Source: JANNMJ01 sp031397815 (GTDB lineage: Bacteria > Bacteroidota > Bacteroidia > Cytophagales > Hymenobacteraceae). Taken from it: 18,113 bases of DNA. This document shows, in pieces, positions 1 through 7,157 of the stretch. A program made the translations under genes and the position numbers. Position 1 is the stretch's first letter, and every line of letters starts with the position of its first letter. The DNA lies in contig JANNMJ010000184.1 in the NCBI GenBank assembly GCA_031397815.1, positions 1-18,113 on the forward strand, written 5' to 3'. A model generated the notes under the pieces. It worked only from the letters and a program-made list of their open reading frames with translations. It was not told the DNA's origin and did not search any database.

Positions 1-47
1 GCGGGGCTGGGGGGCTCCGCGGGCGACGGGGGCCTCGGGGGCCCCGC

Positions 48-110
48 GGGCTACGCGGGCTACGCGGGCTACGCGGGCTACGCGGGCTACGCGGGCTACG
101 CGGGCTACGC
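48..110. repeat. 9-bp tandem repeat, 7 copies
   Basis: Seven exact head-to-tail copies of GGGCTACGC run from 48 to 110, preceded by a G/C-rich imperfect stretch (1-47). The unit is a multiple of three and would read Gly-Tyr-Ala in one + frame. All three + frames stay open through it, so an open frame is no evidence of coding here. It may be the 3' end of a gene lying off the left edge or an intergenic minisatellite; the sequence does not decide. Nothing else is recognised between 111 and 209. Confidence 0.9.
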
Positions 111-209
111 CCCCAATCGGGCGGGAACAGTCCCACGCCCCCGGCAACCCCCGTCCGCCCAACGGCCTCTATACGGTTAGGCTATCAATTCTGACCCGTT
201 TGGCGCGCT

Positions 210-911
210 ATGTTTGTCGCTACCCCGTCGCTCGTCGCAACTTTGGTGCATCCGAAGGCGCCTGTTGGCGCGGCCGGGCCTTCGATGACGCCTCAAATCC
301 CTGATTCTGCTCCGGCGTCTGCGCTGGAACTTCGGTTGGCCCAGCTTTGGGCCGACGGGCAGGAGCGGGCGTGGATGGAAGCGCTTTTCCAAGGATACTA
401 CGCCCCGTTGGCGACGGCCGTCGCGAGGGTCGTGCGCGACCGTGATACCGCCCAGGACCTCGTGCAGGACGTGCTGGCGCGGGTTTGGCACAACCGTCAT
501 AGCATCGAAATCAGCACTACGTGGCGGGCGTACCTGCATCGGGCGGCGCTGAATGCGGCGCTGCGGCATCAGGAGCGCGCCGCTCGCTCGGTGTCGCTGG
601 AAGACGCCCTGCCCGAAGGCACCGCCGAACCTGCTGCTCCCCTCGCCGATACCCTCGCCGACCTGCACCACCGTGAGACCGCCGCCGCCGTCGCCGCCGC
701 CCTCACGCACCTGCCTACTGAATGTCGCCGGGTATTTGAGCTGAGTCGGTTTGAAGAATTGAGTTACAAGGAGATTGCCGAAGCCCTCGAAATCTCCCCC
801 AAAACCGTTGAGAATCAGATGGGGAAAGCCCTGCGGATTATGCGGCAGCAGCTCGGCAACGTTCTCAAAAACCTGTATTCGCTGGGGCTGATGCTTTGGT
901 TTTGGGGATGA
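210..911 (+). CDS. ECF-type RNA polymerase sigma factor (Bacteroidota sigma-70 family)
   Basis: This is an extracytoplasmic-function sigma factor that would direct RNA polymerase to a small regulon when freed from its anti-sigma partner. Region 2 spans about residues 54-122 and includes DRDTAQDLVQDVLARVW. Region 4 spans about 160-212, with the helix-turn-helix LSYKEIAEALEISPKTVENQ. The protein ends in a short hydrophobic tail (LGLMLWFWG), a feature seen in many Bacteroidota sigma factors. The first in-frame ATG (210) adds about 25 poorly constrained residues; ATG at 285 (MTPQIPD...) would give 208 residues, closer to the family's usual size. TATGTTTG at 209-216 resembles a Bacteroidota -7 box; if it is used, only the 285 start would lie in the transcript, but no good -33 TTG is present. 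The FecR-like anti-sigma gene follows after 213 bp, so the two are presumed partners. Confidence 0.92.
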   Translation: MFVATPSLVATLVHPKAPVGAAGPSMTPQIPDSAPASALELRLAQLWADGQERAWMEALFQGYYAPLATAVARVVRDRDTAQDLVQDVLARVWHNRHSIEISTTWRAYLHRAALNAALRHQERAARSVSLEDALPEGTAEPAAPLADTLADLHHRETAAAVAAALTHLPTECRRVFELSRFEELSYKEIAEALEISPKTVENQMGKALRIMRQQLGNVLKNLYSLGLMLWFWG

Positions 912-1124
912 TGCGGATGTCTGGAGAACCAAAAGCGCGGCGACGCAGGGGCGGACGCGCTGACCGGGGGAAAAAAGATTCGGTCGGCGTAGGGGTTTTA
1001 GCGGATGTAGGTATCGAAGGGATAACTACTGCGCGCGGATTCGCGCCGCCGTGCGTAGAATCGTCCTGCCGAACGCCGCTCGGCGGCTGTTCACACTTTT
1101 CTGTCATCCTTCGAACCTGTTTCC

Positions 1125-1898
1125 ATGTCTGCTGACGCCGCTTCGACGCCTTGGGATTTGCTAGCTCGTCAGCTCGCCGGAGAAGCCACGCCCGCCGAGG
1201 CCGCCGTGGTGCGCGCGTGGGCAGCGGCCTCGCCGGATAATGCGGCGATGTGGCGGCAGTTGAGCGGCGTTTGGGCTGAAACCGCGTCGGCCACCAGCAC
1301 TGCTACACCCGTTTTTACCGCCGCTGATACTGCAAACGCTTGGCAGCGATTCGAGGCGCAGGTAATGGGGCCACCACCGCCAAGTGCGCCGCCAAACGCG
1401 CCGTCCTCGGGGCCGTCCGCACCTCCGAGTTCTCCCGCCCCGCCGCCGCCCGCCGCTCCGCTGAGCTTGCCGGGCGCTGCGGGAATGGCGGGTTGGGGGA
1501 AGGTGGCAGCATTACTGGTAGCGGGCGCGGGCGCCGGTTGGCTGCTCCGCACCGCGATTCCGGCCGAATCAGGAGCGGCGCAACGGCCCGTTGCCGTGGC
1601 AATGGCGCCCGCCGCCGCTGCCGCCGCTTCGGCCGATGCCGCCCGTCAAAGCGGTCCGGCGGAAGTTGATTTGGTGTTCGAGGAAACTCCCGTCGCCGAA
1701 GTGGCGCTTCGGCTGGAGCGCACTTTTGGCGGCACGCACGTCGTGGTGATCGATTCGGCGTTGGCGCGGCAGCGTTTTACGGGCACGTTCCAGGCGGCGC
1801 GGCCGGTGGTGGTGCTGCGGGTGGTGAGTCTGGCGGCCGGTGCCACCCTCACGCACCGCCCCGACAGTACGTGGGTAATCGGCCGGGGCAGCGAATGA
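1125..1898 (+). CDS. Compact FecR-like anti-sigma factor without the central FecR domain
   Basis: This is a predicted inner-membrane anti-sigma factor that would hold the upstream ECF sigma factor. Residues 9-80 resemble the cytoplasmic N-terminal domain of Bacteroidota FecR proteins (WDLLARQLAGEATPAEAAVV, AAASPDNAAMWRQL, then an aromatic AWQRFEAQV helix). A Pro/Ala/Ser linker (82-118) leads to one membrane segment at about 121-140. After a short Ala-rich periplasmic spacer, residues 181-254 have an STN/DUF4974-like pattern (VDLVFEETPVAEVALRLERT ... TLTHRPDSTWVIG). Typical FecR proteins carry a FecR domain of roughly 100 residues between the membrane segment and this end; only about 40 low-complexity residues are present here, so the protein is about 257 residues against 300-400. 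The stop overlaps the next gene's ATG (ATGA at 1895-1898), which implies coupled translation. The anti-sigma role is inferred from architecture and position. Confidence 0.8.
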   Translation: MSADAASTPWDLLARQLAGEATPAEAAVVRAWAAASPDNAAMWRQLSGVWAETASATSTATPVFTAADTANAWQRFEAQVMGPPPPSAPPNAPSSGPSAPPSSPAPPPPAAPLSLPGAAGMAGWGKVAALLVAGAGAGWLLRTAIPAESGAAQRPVAVAMAPAAAAAASADAARQSGPAEVDLVFEETPVAEVALRLERTFGGTHVVVIDSALARQRFTGTFQAARPVVVLRVVSLAAGATLTHRPDSTWVIGRGSE

Positions 1899-3958
1899 AG
1901 ACGTACGGCGTCGGCTGGGTCGCAGGTTTCGGCCTGCTGGTAGCGAGTAGTGGCGCCGTGGCGTCGGCTGCCCCGCCTCCGCCCCCCGGCGATGGCCAAT
2001 CCGCCGCCAAGACTTCCCCCAAACCCTCCGCCGACCCGCTCGCGCGGCGCATCACGATGCCCGCCCTGCAAGCGCCCCTCGGAATGGTCTTGCGCGAGAT
2101 AGCCCGGCAAGGCGGTGTCGCGCTTTCGTACAGCCCTACCCGGCTGCCGCTCGATGTGATGGTGCGCGTGCCCGCCGTGCGGCAACAGTCGGTGGCGGAA
2201 GTGCTGGCCGTTGTTCTTCAAGATCAGCCAATTAAATATGGCGTGTTGGCGGGCCAAGTGGTTCTGTGGCGCCGCGATGAGCGCCCCCCAGCGGCCGGAC
2301 TGGTTGAGCGGCGCCCCGGTCGGGCGCAGCCGGTGGCGCGTGGCGGTGCTGCTTCTTCCACCGCATCAGTGGCGAAATCAGGAGCAAGCGCCGCCACGGG
2401 CACGAGCCGGTCGGTCCGCCAAACGCTGCCGGGCGCTCATTCGTCTACCGCTGCCCGCGCCCGGCTTGTAGGTGCTTCGGGGGCTGGCAAGTCGGCGTCC
2501 GCCCGCGTAACGCCCGTGTCGGCCACATCACCGGCCAGTTCCACCGTTGCCACTACTCACGAGAGTGTCACTGTTTCCGAAGAAACTTCCCGTCAGATTT
2601 CTGCTGATGAAGCCGTCGCCTCGGTGCCGATGGCGGGTTCTTCGGGCGATACGGCCGTCATCAACACCCGCTCAGCAACTCGGAAGACTTCTCCTAGCGC
2701 CTCGGCTCTTACGGAGAACGCAGCGGCTGCGGCGCGGAAAGTGAGCGAGCTAGCGACGCGCACGGCGCAGAAAGTGGGTACTGGCGTTGGGCTGCTCTCG
2801 TCGCGCATCGTCGGGTTGGCCGCGCCTACGCTTGACTCCCTCACGCAGCACGCCCCGCGCGCGATGGCCGTCACGCCGTCGGCATCGGTTTGGCGGCAGC
2901 GGGGCGTGCAGCTCTCGCTGATTCCGCCGCTGAGCACCAACGGCCGGGCGAATGGTCAGACGGTCAATAAAATATCACTCAATCTGGTGATGGGTTACGC
3001 CGCCGGGGTGCGCGGGGTGGAAGTAGGGGGCGGTATGAACTACGTCCGCGATTCTGTCATTGGGCTTCAGCTCGGCGGCATCGTCAATAGCGCTGGGGGG
3101 CGGGTGCTGGGCGCCCAAATCGCGGGCGTTATCAACACCGCGCGGGGCGGCTTGGAAGGCGTTCAAAGTGCCGGGCTGATCAACATCTCGCGGGGGGCTT
3201 CGGCGGGGTGGCAAAGCGCGGGGTTAATCAATATCGCCCACACACGCTCCGCACCGGGCCTCGAAAAGCCCGATCAGGCGGTTGATCCGCTAGTGCAGTT
3301 CGCCGGGTTGCTCAACAGCGCGCCGCGGGGGCTGCGGGGCGCGCAAGTGGCGGGCCTGCTGAACGTGGCTGGCCGGGTGAAGGGCGTGCAGATCGCCGGG
3401 CTGCTCAACATCGCCGATACGGTGGCGGGCGTCAGTCTCGCGCCGCTCAACTTCGTGCGGCGCGGTTACCACGCGCTGGAGCTTTCCACGGAAAGTAATT
3501 GGCCCTTGGCCCTCACGCTCAAGCTCGGTGGCTCGGCGAGTTTTTACACCTACTTCACGGCCGTATCGGCGGGCGGCTTCACGAACCCCGCCCGGTGGGG
3601 CCTAGGCTATGGGATCGGGAGCGAGCTGGCCGCCCGCCAGCGAATGAGCTTCAGCATCGACGGGCAAGTGGTGCAGTTTCGGGAGAAGGACCGGGCGTGG
3701 GGAATGTGGGAGGGGCTGAATATGCACGTCCAGCTCCGGCCGCAGGTGGGTTGGGGAGTTGGCAAGAAGCGTCGCATCCGGTTAGTCGCCGGGCCAGTCC
3801 TGAACGTCCTCGTCACGGACCATCTCGACTCTGCCAACGGCTCGCTCGATTCAAGCTTAGCGGCTACCGGCATCGGCATCTTCGCCAACGCCGGCAACGC
3901 CAACACCCGCACCAACGGCTGGATCAGCGCCAGCGCCGGACTGCGGTGGCGGTTCTGA
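1895..3958 (+). CDS. STN-domain outer-membrane protein with LA_2272-type surface repeats
   Basis: This is an exported protein of 687 residues. A signal peptide (MKTYGVGWVAGFGLLVASS...) is followed by an STN domain at about 53-128 (MPALQAPLGMVLREIARQGG ... VAGQ-like end VLAGQVVLWRR), the periplasmic domain by which FecA-like receptors touch FecR. A Ser/Thr/Ala-rich linker of about 200 residues (130-325) comes next. Residues 390-515 hold about seven units of roughly 16 residues built on GxQxAGLxN (for example GVQSAGLINISRG, GAQVAGLLNVAGR, GVQIAGLLNIADT), as in proteins called LA_2272 surface-repeat proteins. The remainder (RRGYHALELSTES, SFYTYFTAV, WGLGYGIGSEL ... SASAGLRWRF) looks like outer-membrane beta strands and ends in a terminal Phe. 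No TonB plug or receptor barrel is evident. The ATG at 1895 is preferred over a GTG at 1871 because it overlaps the previous stop (ATGA) and puts the signal peptide at the N-terminus. Confidence 0.82.
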   Translation: MKTYGVGWVAGFGLLVASSGAVASAAPPPPPGDGQSAAKTSPKPSADPLARRITMPALQAPLGMVLREIARQGGVALSYSPTRLPLDVMVRVPAVRQQSVAEVLAVVLQDQPIKYGVLAGQVVLWRRDERPPAAGLVERRPGRAQPVARGGAASSTASVAKSGASAATGTSRSVRQTLPGAHSSTAARARLVGASGAGKSASARVTPVSATSPASSTVATTHESVTVSEETSRQISADEAVASVPMAGSSGDTAVINTRSATRKTSPSASALTENAAAAARKVSELATRTAQKVGTGVGLLSSRIVGLAAPTLDSLTQHAPRAMAVTPSASVWRQRGVQLSLIPPLSTNGRANGQTVNKISLNLVMGYAAGVRGVEVGGGMNYVRDSVIGLQLGGIVNSAGGRVLGAQIAGVINTARGGLEGVQSAGLINISRGASAGWQSAGLINIAHTRSAPGLEKPDQAVDPLVQFAGLLNSAPRGLRGAQVAGLLNVAGRVKGVQIAGLLNIADTVAGVSLAPLNFVRRGYHALELSTESNWPLALTLKLGGSASFYTYFTAVSAGGFTNPARWGLGYGIGSELAARQRMSFSIDGQVVQFREKDRAWGMWEGLNMHVQLRPQVGWGVGKKRRIRLVAGPVLNVLVTDHLDSANGSLDSSLAATGIGIFANAGNANTRTNGWISASAGLRWRF

Positions 3959-4003
3959 GGAGTCGGTCATTCAGAACATAGTGCCCACGAGCGCCCACGA
4001 AAA

Positions 4004-4027
4004 AGGCCGGAGCGTTAGCCCCGGCCT
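4004..4027 (-). terminator. Intrinsic terminator for the DUF2911 gene
   Basis: AGGCCGG (4004-4010) pairs with CCGGCCT (4021-4027) around a 10-nt loop. On the minus strand the stem is followed directly by a run of T (TTTTTCG). It lies between two converging genes, just beyond the stop of the minus-strand DUF2911 gene. The + strand side has only a weak T-rich tail. Confidence 0.75.
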
Positions 4028-4064
4028 CTTGGTTTCGTCCGTCGTAGGAAGAAGAACGAATGCT

Positions 4065-4652
4065 CTAGTACGTCACGGGCACGTCCACCTCGGTGGTATC
4101 CCACACGATCCGCATTGTGGCCTTACCGGCGGCTTCCTCGCGGAAGACGATGGAAAATGCTTCCACGGCTTCCGCTGGTTTCAGCACCGGCGCCTTGATG
4201 CGCACGACGTCCTTCTTCTGATCGTAGGCGTAAGCACCCCACCGGTCGGTATCATTCGAGACGATCACCGTCCATTCCTTCTCGCCGGGGATGGTGTAAA
4301 GCGCGTAGCTCCCCACGGCCAGCTTCTTGCCGCCGATGGTCAGCGGCTTGTAGACGCGCAGCTCGACGCTCTCGTTCGCGCCCGTCCGCCACACTTGGCC
4401 GAACGGCACGACGTACGACGTATCCGGGCCGAACAGCTTGGCTCGCCCGTTCTTCTGCGGACGGCTGTAAAGCACACGCGCCACAGGCGTCGGGTCGGTC
4501 GGCTTCTCCCGGAAAGGCGAGTCGCGCGGGAGCCACGTCGCGTCGAGCGGGCTTTTATCGAGCTTCGGAAATTCCGGCCGCTTGCCCTCTTGGGCGTGGG
4601 CGGTCAGGGAAGCGGCCGTCAGCACGGCGGCGGCGAGGATGGAAAAGCGCAT
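4065..4652 (-). CDS. DUF2911 family exported protein
   Basis: This is a 195-residue protein with a signal peptide (MRFSILAAAVLTAASLTAHA, cleavage near AHA-Q), so it probably sits in the periplasm or envelope. The mature part matches the DUF2911 pattern: an SP-rich start, VLYSRPQKNGR (61-71), LFGPD, VPFGQVWRTGANES (82-95), IGGKKLAVGSYALYTIPGEK and a W-containing strand (EWTVIVSND). The family is common in Bacteroidota and has no established biochemical role, so none is assigned. The longest open frame begins at a TTG at 4655; the ATG three bases in (4652) is a better start and leaves the signal peptide intact. The gene appears monocistronic, with its own terminator at 4004-4027. The terminator of the next minus-strand unit (4780-4811) lies upstream, so it needs its own promoter in 4653-4780; none was clear. 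Confidence 0.88.
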   Translation of the reverse strand: MRFSILAAAVLTAASLTAHAQEGKRPEFPKLDKSPLDATWLPRDSPFREKPTDPTPVARVLYSRPQKNGRAKLFGPDTSYVVPFGQVWRTGANESVELRVYKPLTIGGKKLAVGSYALYTIPGEKEWTVIVSNDTDRWGAYAYDQKKDVVRIKAPVLKPAEAVEAFSIVFREEAAGKATMRIVWDTTEVDVPVTY

Positions 4653-4779
4653 CAATGGAAGAGAGGGAAAACGGGCGATGATCGAAAATAACTCAGACTC
4701 GACTGCAAAAGAACACCCCGCGCCGCTATGTGTTCAGCGGGGGCTGGTTCCGGCGGGTTGCAGTCGGTCATCAGGCAAC

Positions 4780-4811
4780 AAAAAAGGGCTACCCGCAGGC
4801 AGCCCTTTTTT
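4780..4811 (-). terminator. Strong intrinsic terminator after the T9SS type B gene
   Basis: AAAAAAGGGCT (4780-4790) and AGCCCTTTTTT (4801-4811) are perfect inverted repeats around a 10-nt loop whose CC and GG can also pair. It begins 26 bp past the stop of the minus-strand gene at 4838. A-tract and T-tract flank both sides, so it can end transcription in either direction. Confidence 0.88.
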
Positions 4812-4837
4812 AAGATTGAAAACGGGTTCTCAAGTCG

Positions 4838-6589
4838 TTATCGAACGATTTCGACCCAGCCTCTCCACGTCTTGCCGTCGGTGGCTTTGATGTGGTAGTA
4901 GTAGGTGCCGGCGGCGAGGTCATCGCCGTTCCAGTCCTGCTTGTAGTCTTTCTTGTCGTAGACTTTACGGCCCCAGCGGGTGTAAATCTGCACATCAATC
5001 GGCAGAGCCGTGACGCGGGCCGAGAACGTTTCGTTCTTACCGTCGCCGTTCGGCGTGATGATGTTGTAGACGGGCAACGGCAGGATTTTCAGCAGGAACG
5101 TGACCGTATCGAGGCATTCGCCGCGCTTGGCCACGAGCGTGTAGCTCGACTCTTCGGTAAGCGGCGCCACGCGGACGAGCGAATCAGTGGTAGCGGCCAA
5201 GCCGTCGACCGGCAGCCACTGGTAGCTCTGGCCGCCGGAGGCGCGCAGCGTAACCGAGTCGCCGTAGTAGAATGGGCCGGGCTCGACGGTCGTGATCTCC
5301 GCTTGCGGGGTTTGGTCTACTAACACCGGTGCCGTATACGTGATACGGTTGCCGAGGCGGTCAATGATCTGCAACGTTGCCGTGTAGCTGCGCGTGCCCG
5401 TTGGCGAGCCTTCGTATTGGTGAATCGGCGTTGGGCTGGTGCTGGTGGCACCGTCGCCGAAGTTCCACAGGTAGCTGCGAACGCCGTTGTTGGCGCCGGA
5501 AGTCAGGAAGTCGCTCTTGTAGAACACCACCGAGTTGCAGTCTGACTTCGTCGAGATGAACTCCGCGTCGATACCGATCCGGGCGATATTGGGCAGGTTC
5601 GGGCAAGCACCACCCAACCGCAGCGTAAAGCCGGAGTTAGAAGTCGAGTAGTTGTCGACGAGAAGGGCGTAAACCCGACCTGCAACAATGTCGATAGGTG
5701 CTAAAGCACCAGTCTGGATGGTGGTTGTGTTGTCGAACTGATTACCACCCAAATAACCGGGTTCTTGCGATGGACAGAGGCTCAGCCCCGTTGCGCCGTT
5801 TTGGCCAGTCCAGTTGCAAGCAATAGCGTTGCCTTTGCCACCGCAACCCTGCGGATCGGAAGACACGTCCCATACGCCCCAATCATAGTCATCAGTCGGG
5901 TTATTTGGGTCAATGTTGAAGACCAACTTGCCGGAGGTACCCGCTACGAATTTGAACCATTTGGATTGGCGCTCTCCGCCGTTACCCCAGCACGAGTTAG
6001 AGATAGTGACTTCATTTGGGTCGAGGCCGCTACCCTGATTACTGACTCCCTGAGCGAAAGTCGTTGGGTTCAGCAGGATCGTTGATTGGTTGCAATCCTG
6101 CGAGAGCAGAATGGCGGGCGCTGAGAACGTTGCCTGCACCGTGAAGGTACCGGCGCTGGCTGTGCTTGGCGAGGCGACCGAAATGAGATAGGTAGAGTCG
6201 TTGGTGAGGGCGCCGACGCGGGCCGTTACAGCACCCGCTCCGCAGGCATAGTCAACGAGCAGCAGTCCTCTGGAGCACGATCCTTGGTAAATGAATACCT
6301 CAAGCGGAGCGGTGGCGGTACCACCGGTCACCACATAATCGAGCTGCGAGGCGGTAGCGCGCAGCGAGTACCACACATCGGGGTGAACATCGAGGGGGCT
6401 ACCGGACTGGCAGCCGACGAGGCCGATCAAGTCGTCGTTGGCGCCGGCAGTAGTCCCTGGGGTCGTGGCGCCGTTAGTCAAAACCTGCGCCGTAGAGCAG
6501 AGGTCGTTGGCGGGAGCTTGAGCGAATGCCGTCCCGGCCAGTAGCATACTGGCTCCAAGGCCAGCTGCAAATACGCGTAGTGAAGTCAC
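4838..6589 (-). CDS. Secreted PKD-domain protein with gliding-motility (T9SS type B) C-terminal domain
   Basis: This is a 583-residue secreted protein. A signal peptide (about 1-24, ending LLAGTAFAQA) is followed by two extracellular beta-rich segments that start with APANDLCSTAQVL and SQDCNQSTILL, each with paired cysteines and a 'VWYSLRA' or 'KWFKFVAG' strand. A PKD domain lies at about 365-430 (YLWNFGDGATSTSP...HQYEG). An Ig-like domain follows at 430-502. The gliding-motility C-terminal domain occupies about 504-583 (YNIITPNGDGKNETF, IYTRWGRKVYDKKDYKQDWNG, LAAGTYYYHIKATD, ending GWVEIVR). That last domain marks type B cargo of the type IX secretion system, so the protein is probably exported and surface-attached. 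The start is GTG at 6589; the next in-frame Met would cut away most of the signal peptide. It follows the small gene at 6623-7012 by 33 bp, so the two are probably one operon. Confidence 0.9.
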   Translation of the reverse strand: MTSLRVFAAGLGASMLLAGTAFAQAPANDLCSTAQVLTNGATTPGTTAGANDDLIGLVGCQSGSPLDVHPDVWYSLRATASQLDYVVTGGTATAPLEVFIYQGSCSRGLLLVDYACGAGAVTARVGALTNDSTYLISVASPSTASAGTFTVQATFSAPAILLSQDCNQSTILLNPTTFAQGVSNQGSGLDPNEVTISNSCWGNGGERQSKWFKFVAGTSGKLVFNIDPNNPTDDYDWGVWDVSSDPQGCGGKGNAIACNWTGQNGATGLSLCPSQEPGYLGGNQFDNTTTIQTGALAPIDIVAGRVYALLVDNYSTSNSGFTLRLGGACPNLPNIARIGIDAEFISTKSDCNSVVFYKSDFLTSGANNGVRSYLWNFGDGATSTSPTPIHQYEGSPTGTRSYTATLQIIDRLGNRITYTAPVLVDQTPQAEITTVEPGPFYYGDSVTLRASGGQSYQWLPVDGLAATTDSLVRVAPLTEESSYTLVAKRGECLDTVTFLLKILPLPVYNIITPNGDGKNETFSARVTALPIDVQIYTRWGRKVYDKKDYKQDWNGDDLAAGTYYYHIKATDGKTWRGWVEIVR

Positions 6590-6622
6590 GAAGAAATTCG
6601 AAATAGCGATGGGGGATGGATA

Positions 6623-7012
6623 CTAACGGGATGCCGAATACGGAACATTCGGCGTCAGCGGCCGGAAGCCGGGCGCGTTGATAACCTGACGGGGCAGAAT
6701 CCGAACGCGCGCGTAAGAGCTGATTGCCCAGCTGACCTCGGTGGTCTGCTGACGCCGTTTTTCGATCTCCGTCAGGGCATCGGTCGTCAGAACCATCTGC
6801 ACCTTGTCACTCAATTGAACAAGCTGGAAAGTGCCGATAGCGGCAGGGCGGGCAGCCGCTTGGCGAGCAGCCGGTTGATTGGTAGTAGGCCGGGTGCCTG
6901 ATGGACGGCTAGGGCGCGTAGCACTCTGGGCGGAAGCCGAGCCAGCGAGCAGCAGGGCCGCCACTAGTGCGGGACCAGCTACACGGGCGGCCGTGGGCAG
7001 AAATCGCAGCAT
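6623..7012 (-). CDS. Small exported protein of unknown function, upstream of the T9SS type B gene
   Basis: This is a 129-residue protein that I do not recognise. The signal peptide is clear (MLRFLPTAARVAGPALVAAL... ending GSASAQ). It is followed by a Ser/Arg/Pro/Ala-rich low-complexity stretch and a compact C-terminal region of about 80 residues (IGTFQLVQLSDKVQMVLTTD, IEKRRQQTTEVSWAISSYAR, VRILPRQVI). The open frame reaches back to 7222 into the transporter gene, but the ATG at 7012 puts the signal peptide at the N-terminus and is taken as the start. It lies 33 bp upstream of the T9SS type B gene on the same strand, so it is probably co-transcribed with it. A role in that protein's export or surface function is a guess from position only. 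Confidence 0.75.
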   Translation of the reverse strand: MLRFLPTAARVAGPALVAALLLAGSASAQSATRPSRPSGTRPTTNQPAARQAAARPAAIGTFQLVQLSDKVQMVLTTDALTEIEKRRQQTTEVSWAISSYARVRILPRQVINAPGFRPLTPNVPYSASR

Positions 7013-7157
7013 TACGAGGGGGAAAGAAGGAAACAACTGATTCTGAGGGGAAAACAGACGATAACGAGCGCAAACTTCCTTTGAGGGCGTTGGCGAGATG
7101 GTAAGTCGGGGCGCAAGACGAGAAAACAACTCCCTTACGTTGCCGCCGACGGCGTTT

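Noticed and set aside
1..180. Open + frame ending at TAG 178-180 as the C-terminus of an upstream gene
   Set aside because: All three + frames are open across the repeat because of base composition, so coding cannot be inferred without the sequence to the left.
1071..1092. Imperfect hairpin between the sigma and anti-sigma genes as a terminator
   Set aside because: The stem (GAAC-GCCG...CGGC...GTTC) has an uneven bulge and only a short TTTT follows after several bases; support is too weak to call a terminator or attenuator.
3981..4691. Long + strand open frame (236 codons) opposite the DUF2911 gene
   Set aside because: It mirrors the minus-strand DUF2911 codons, is rich in His/Arg/Gly as expected for an antisense reading of GC-rich coding DNA, and runs through the terminator at 4004-4027.
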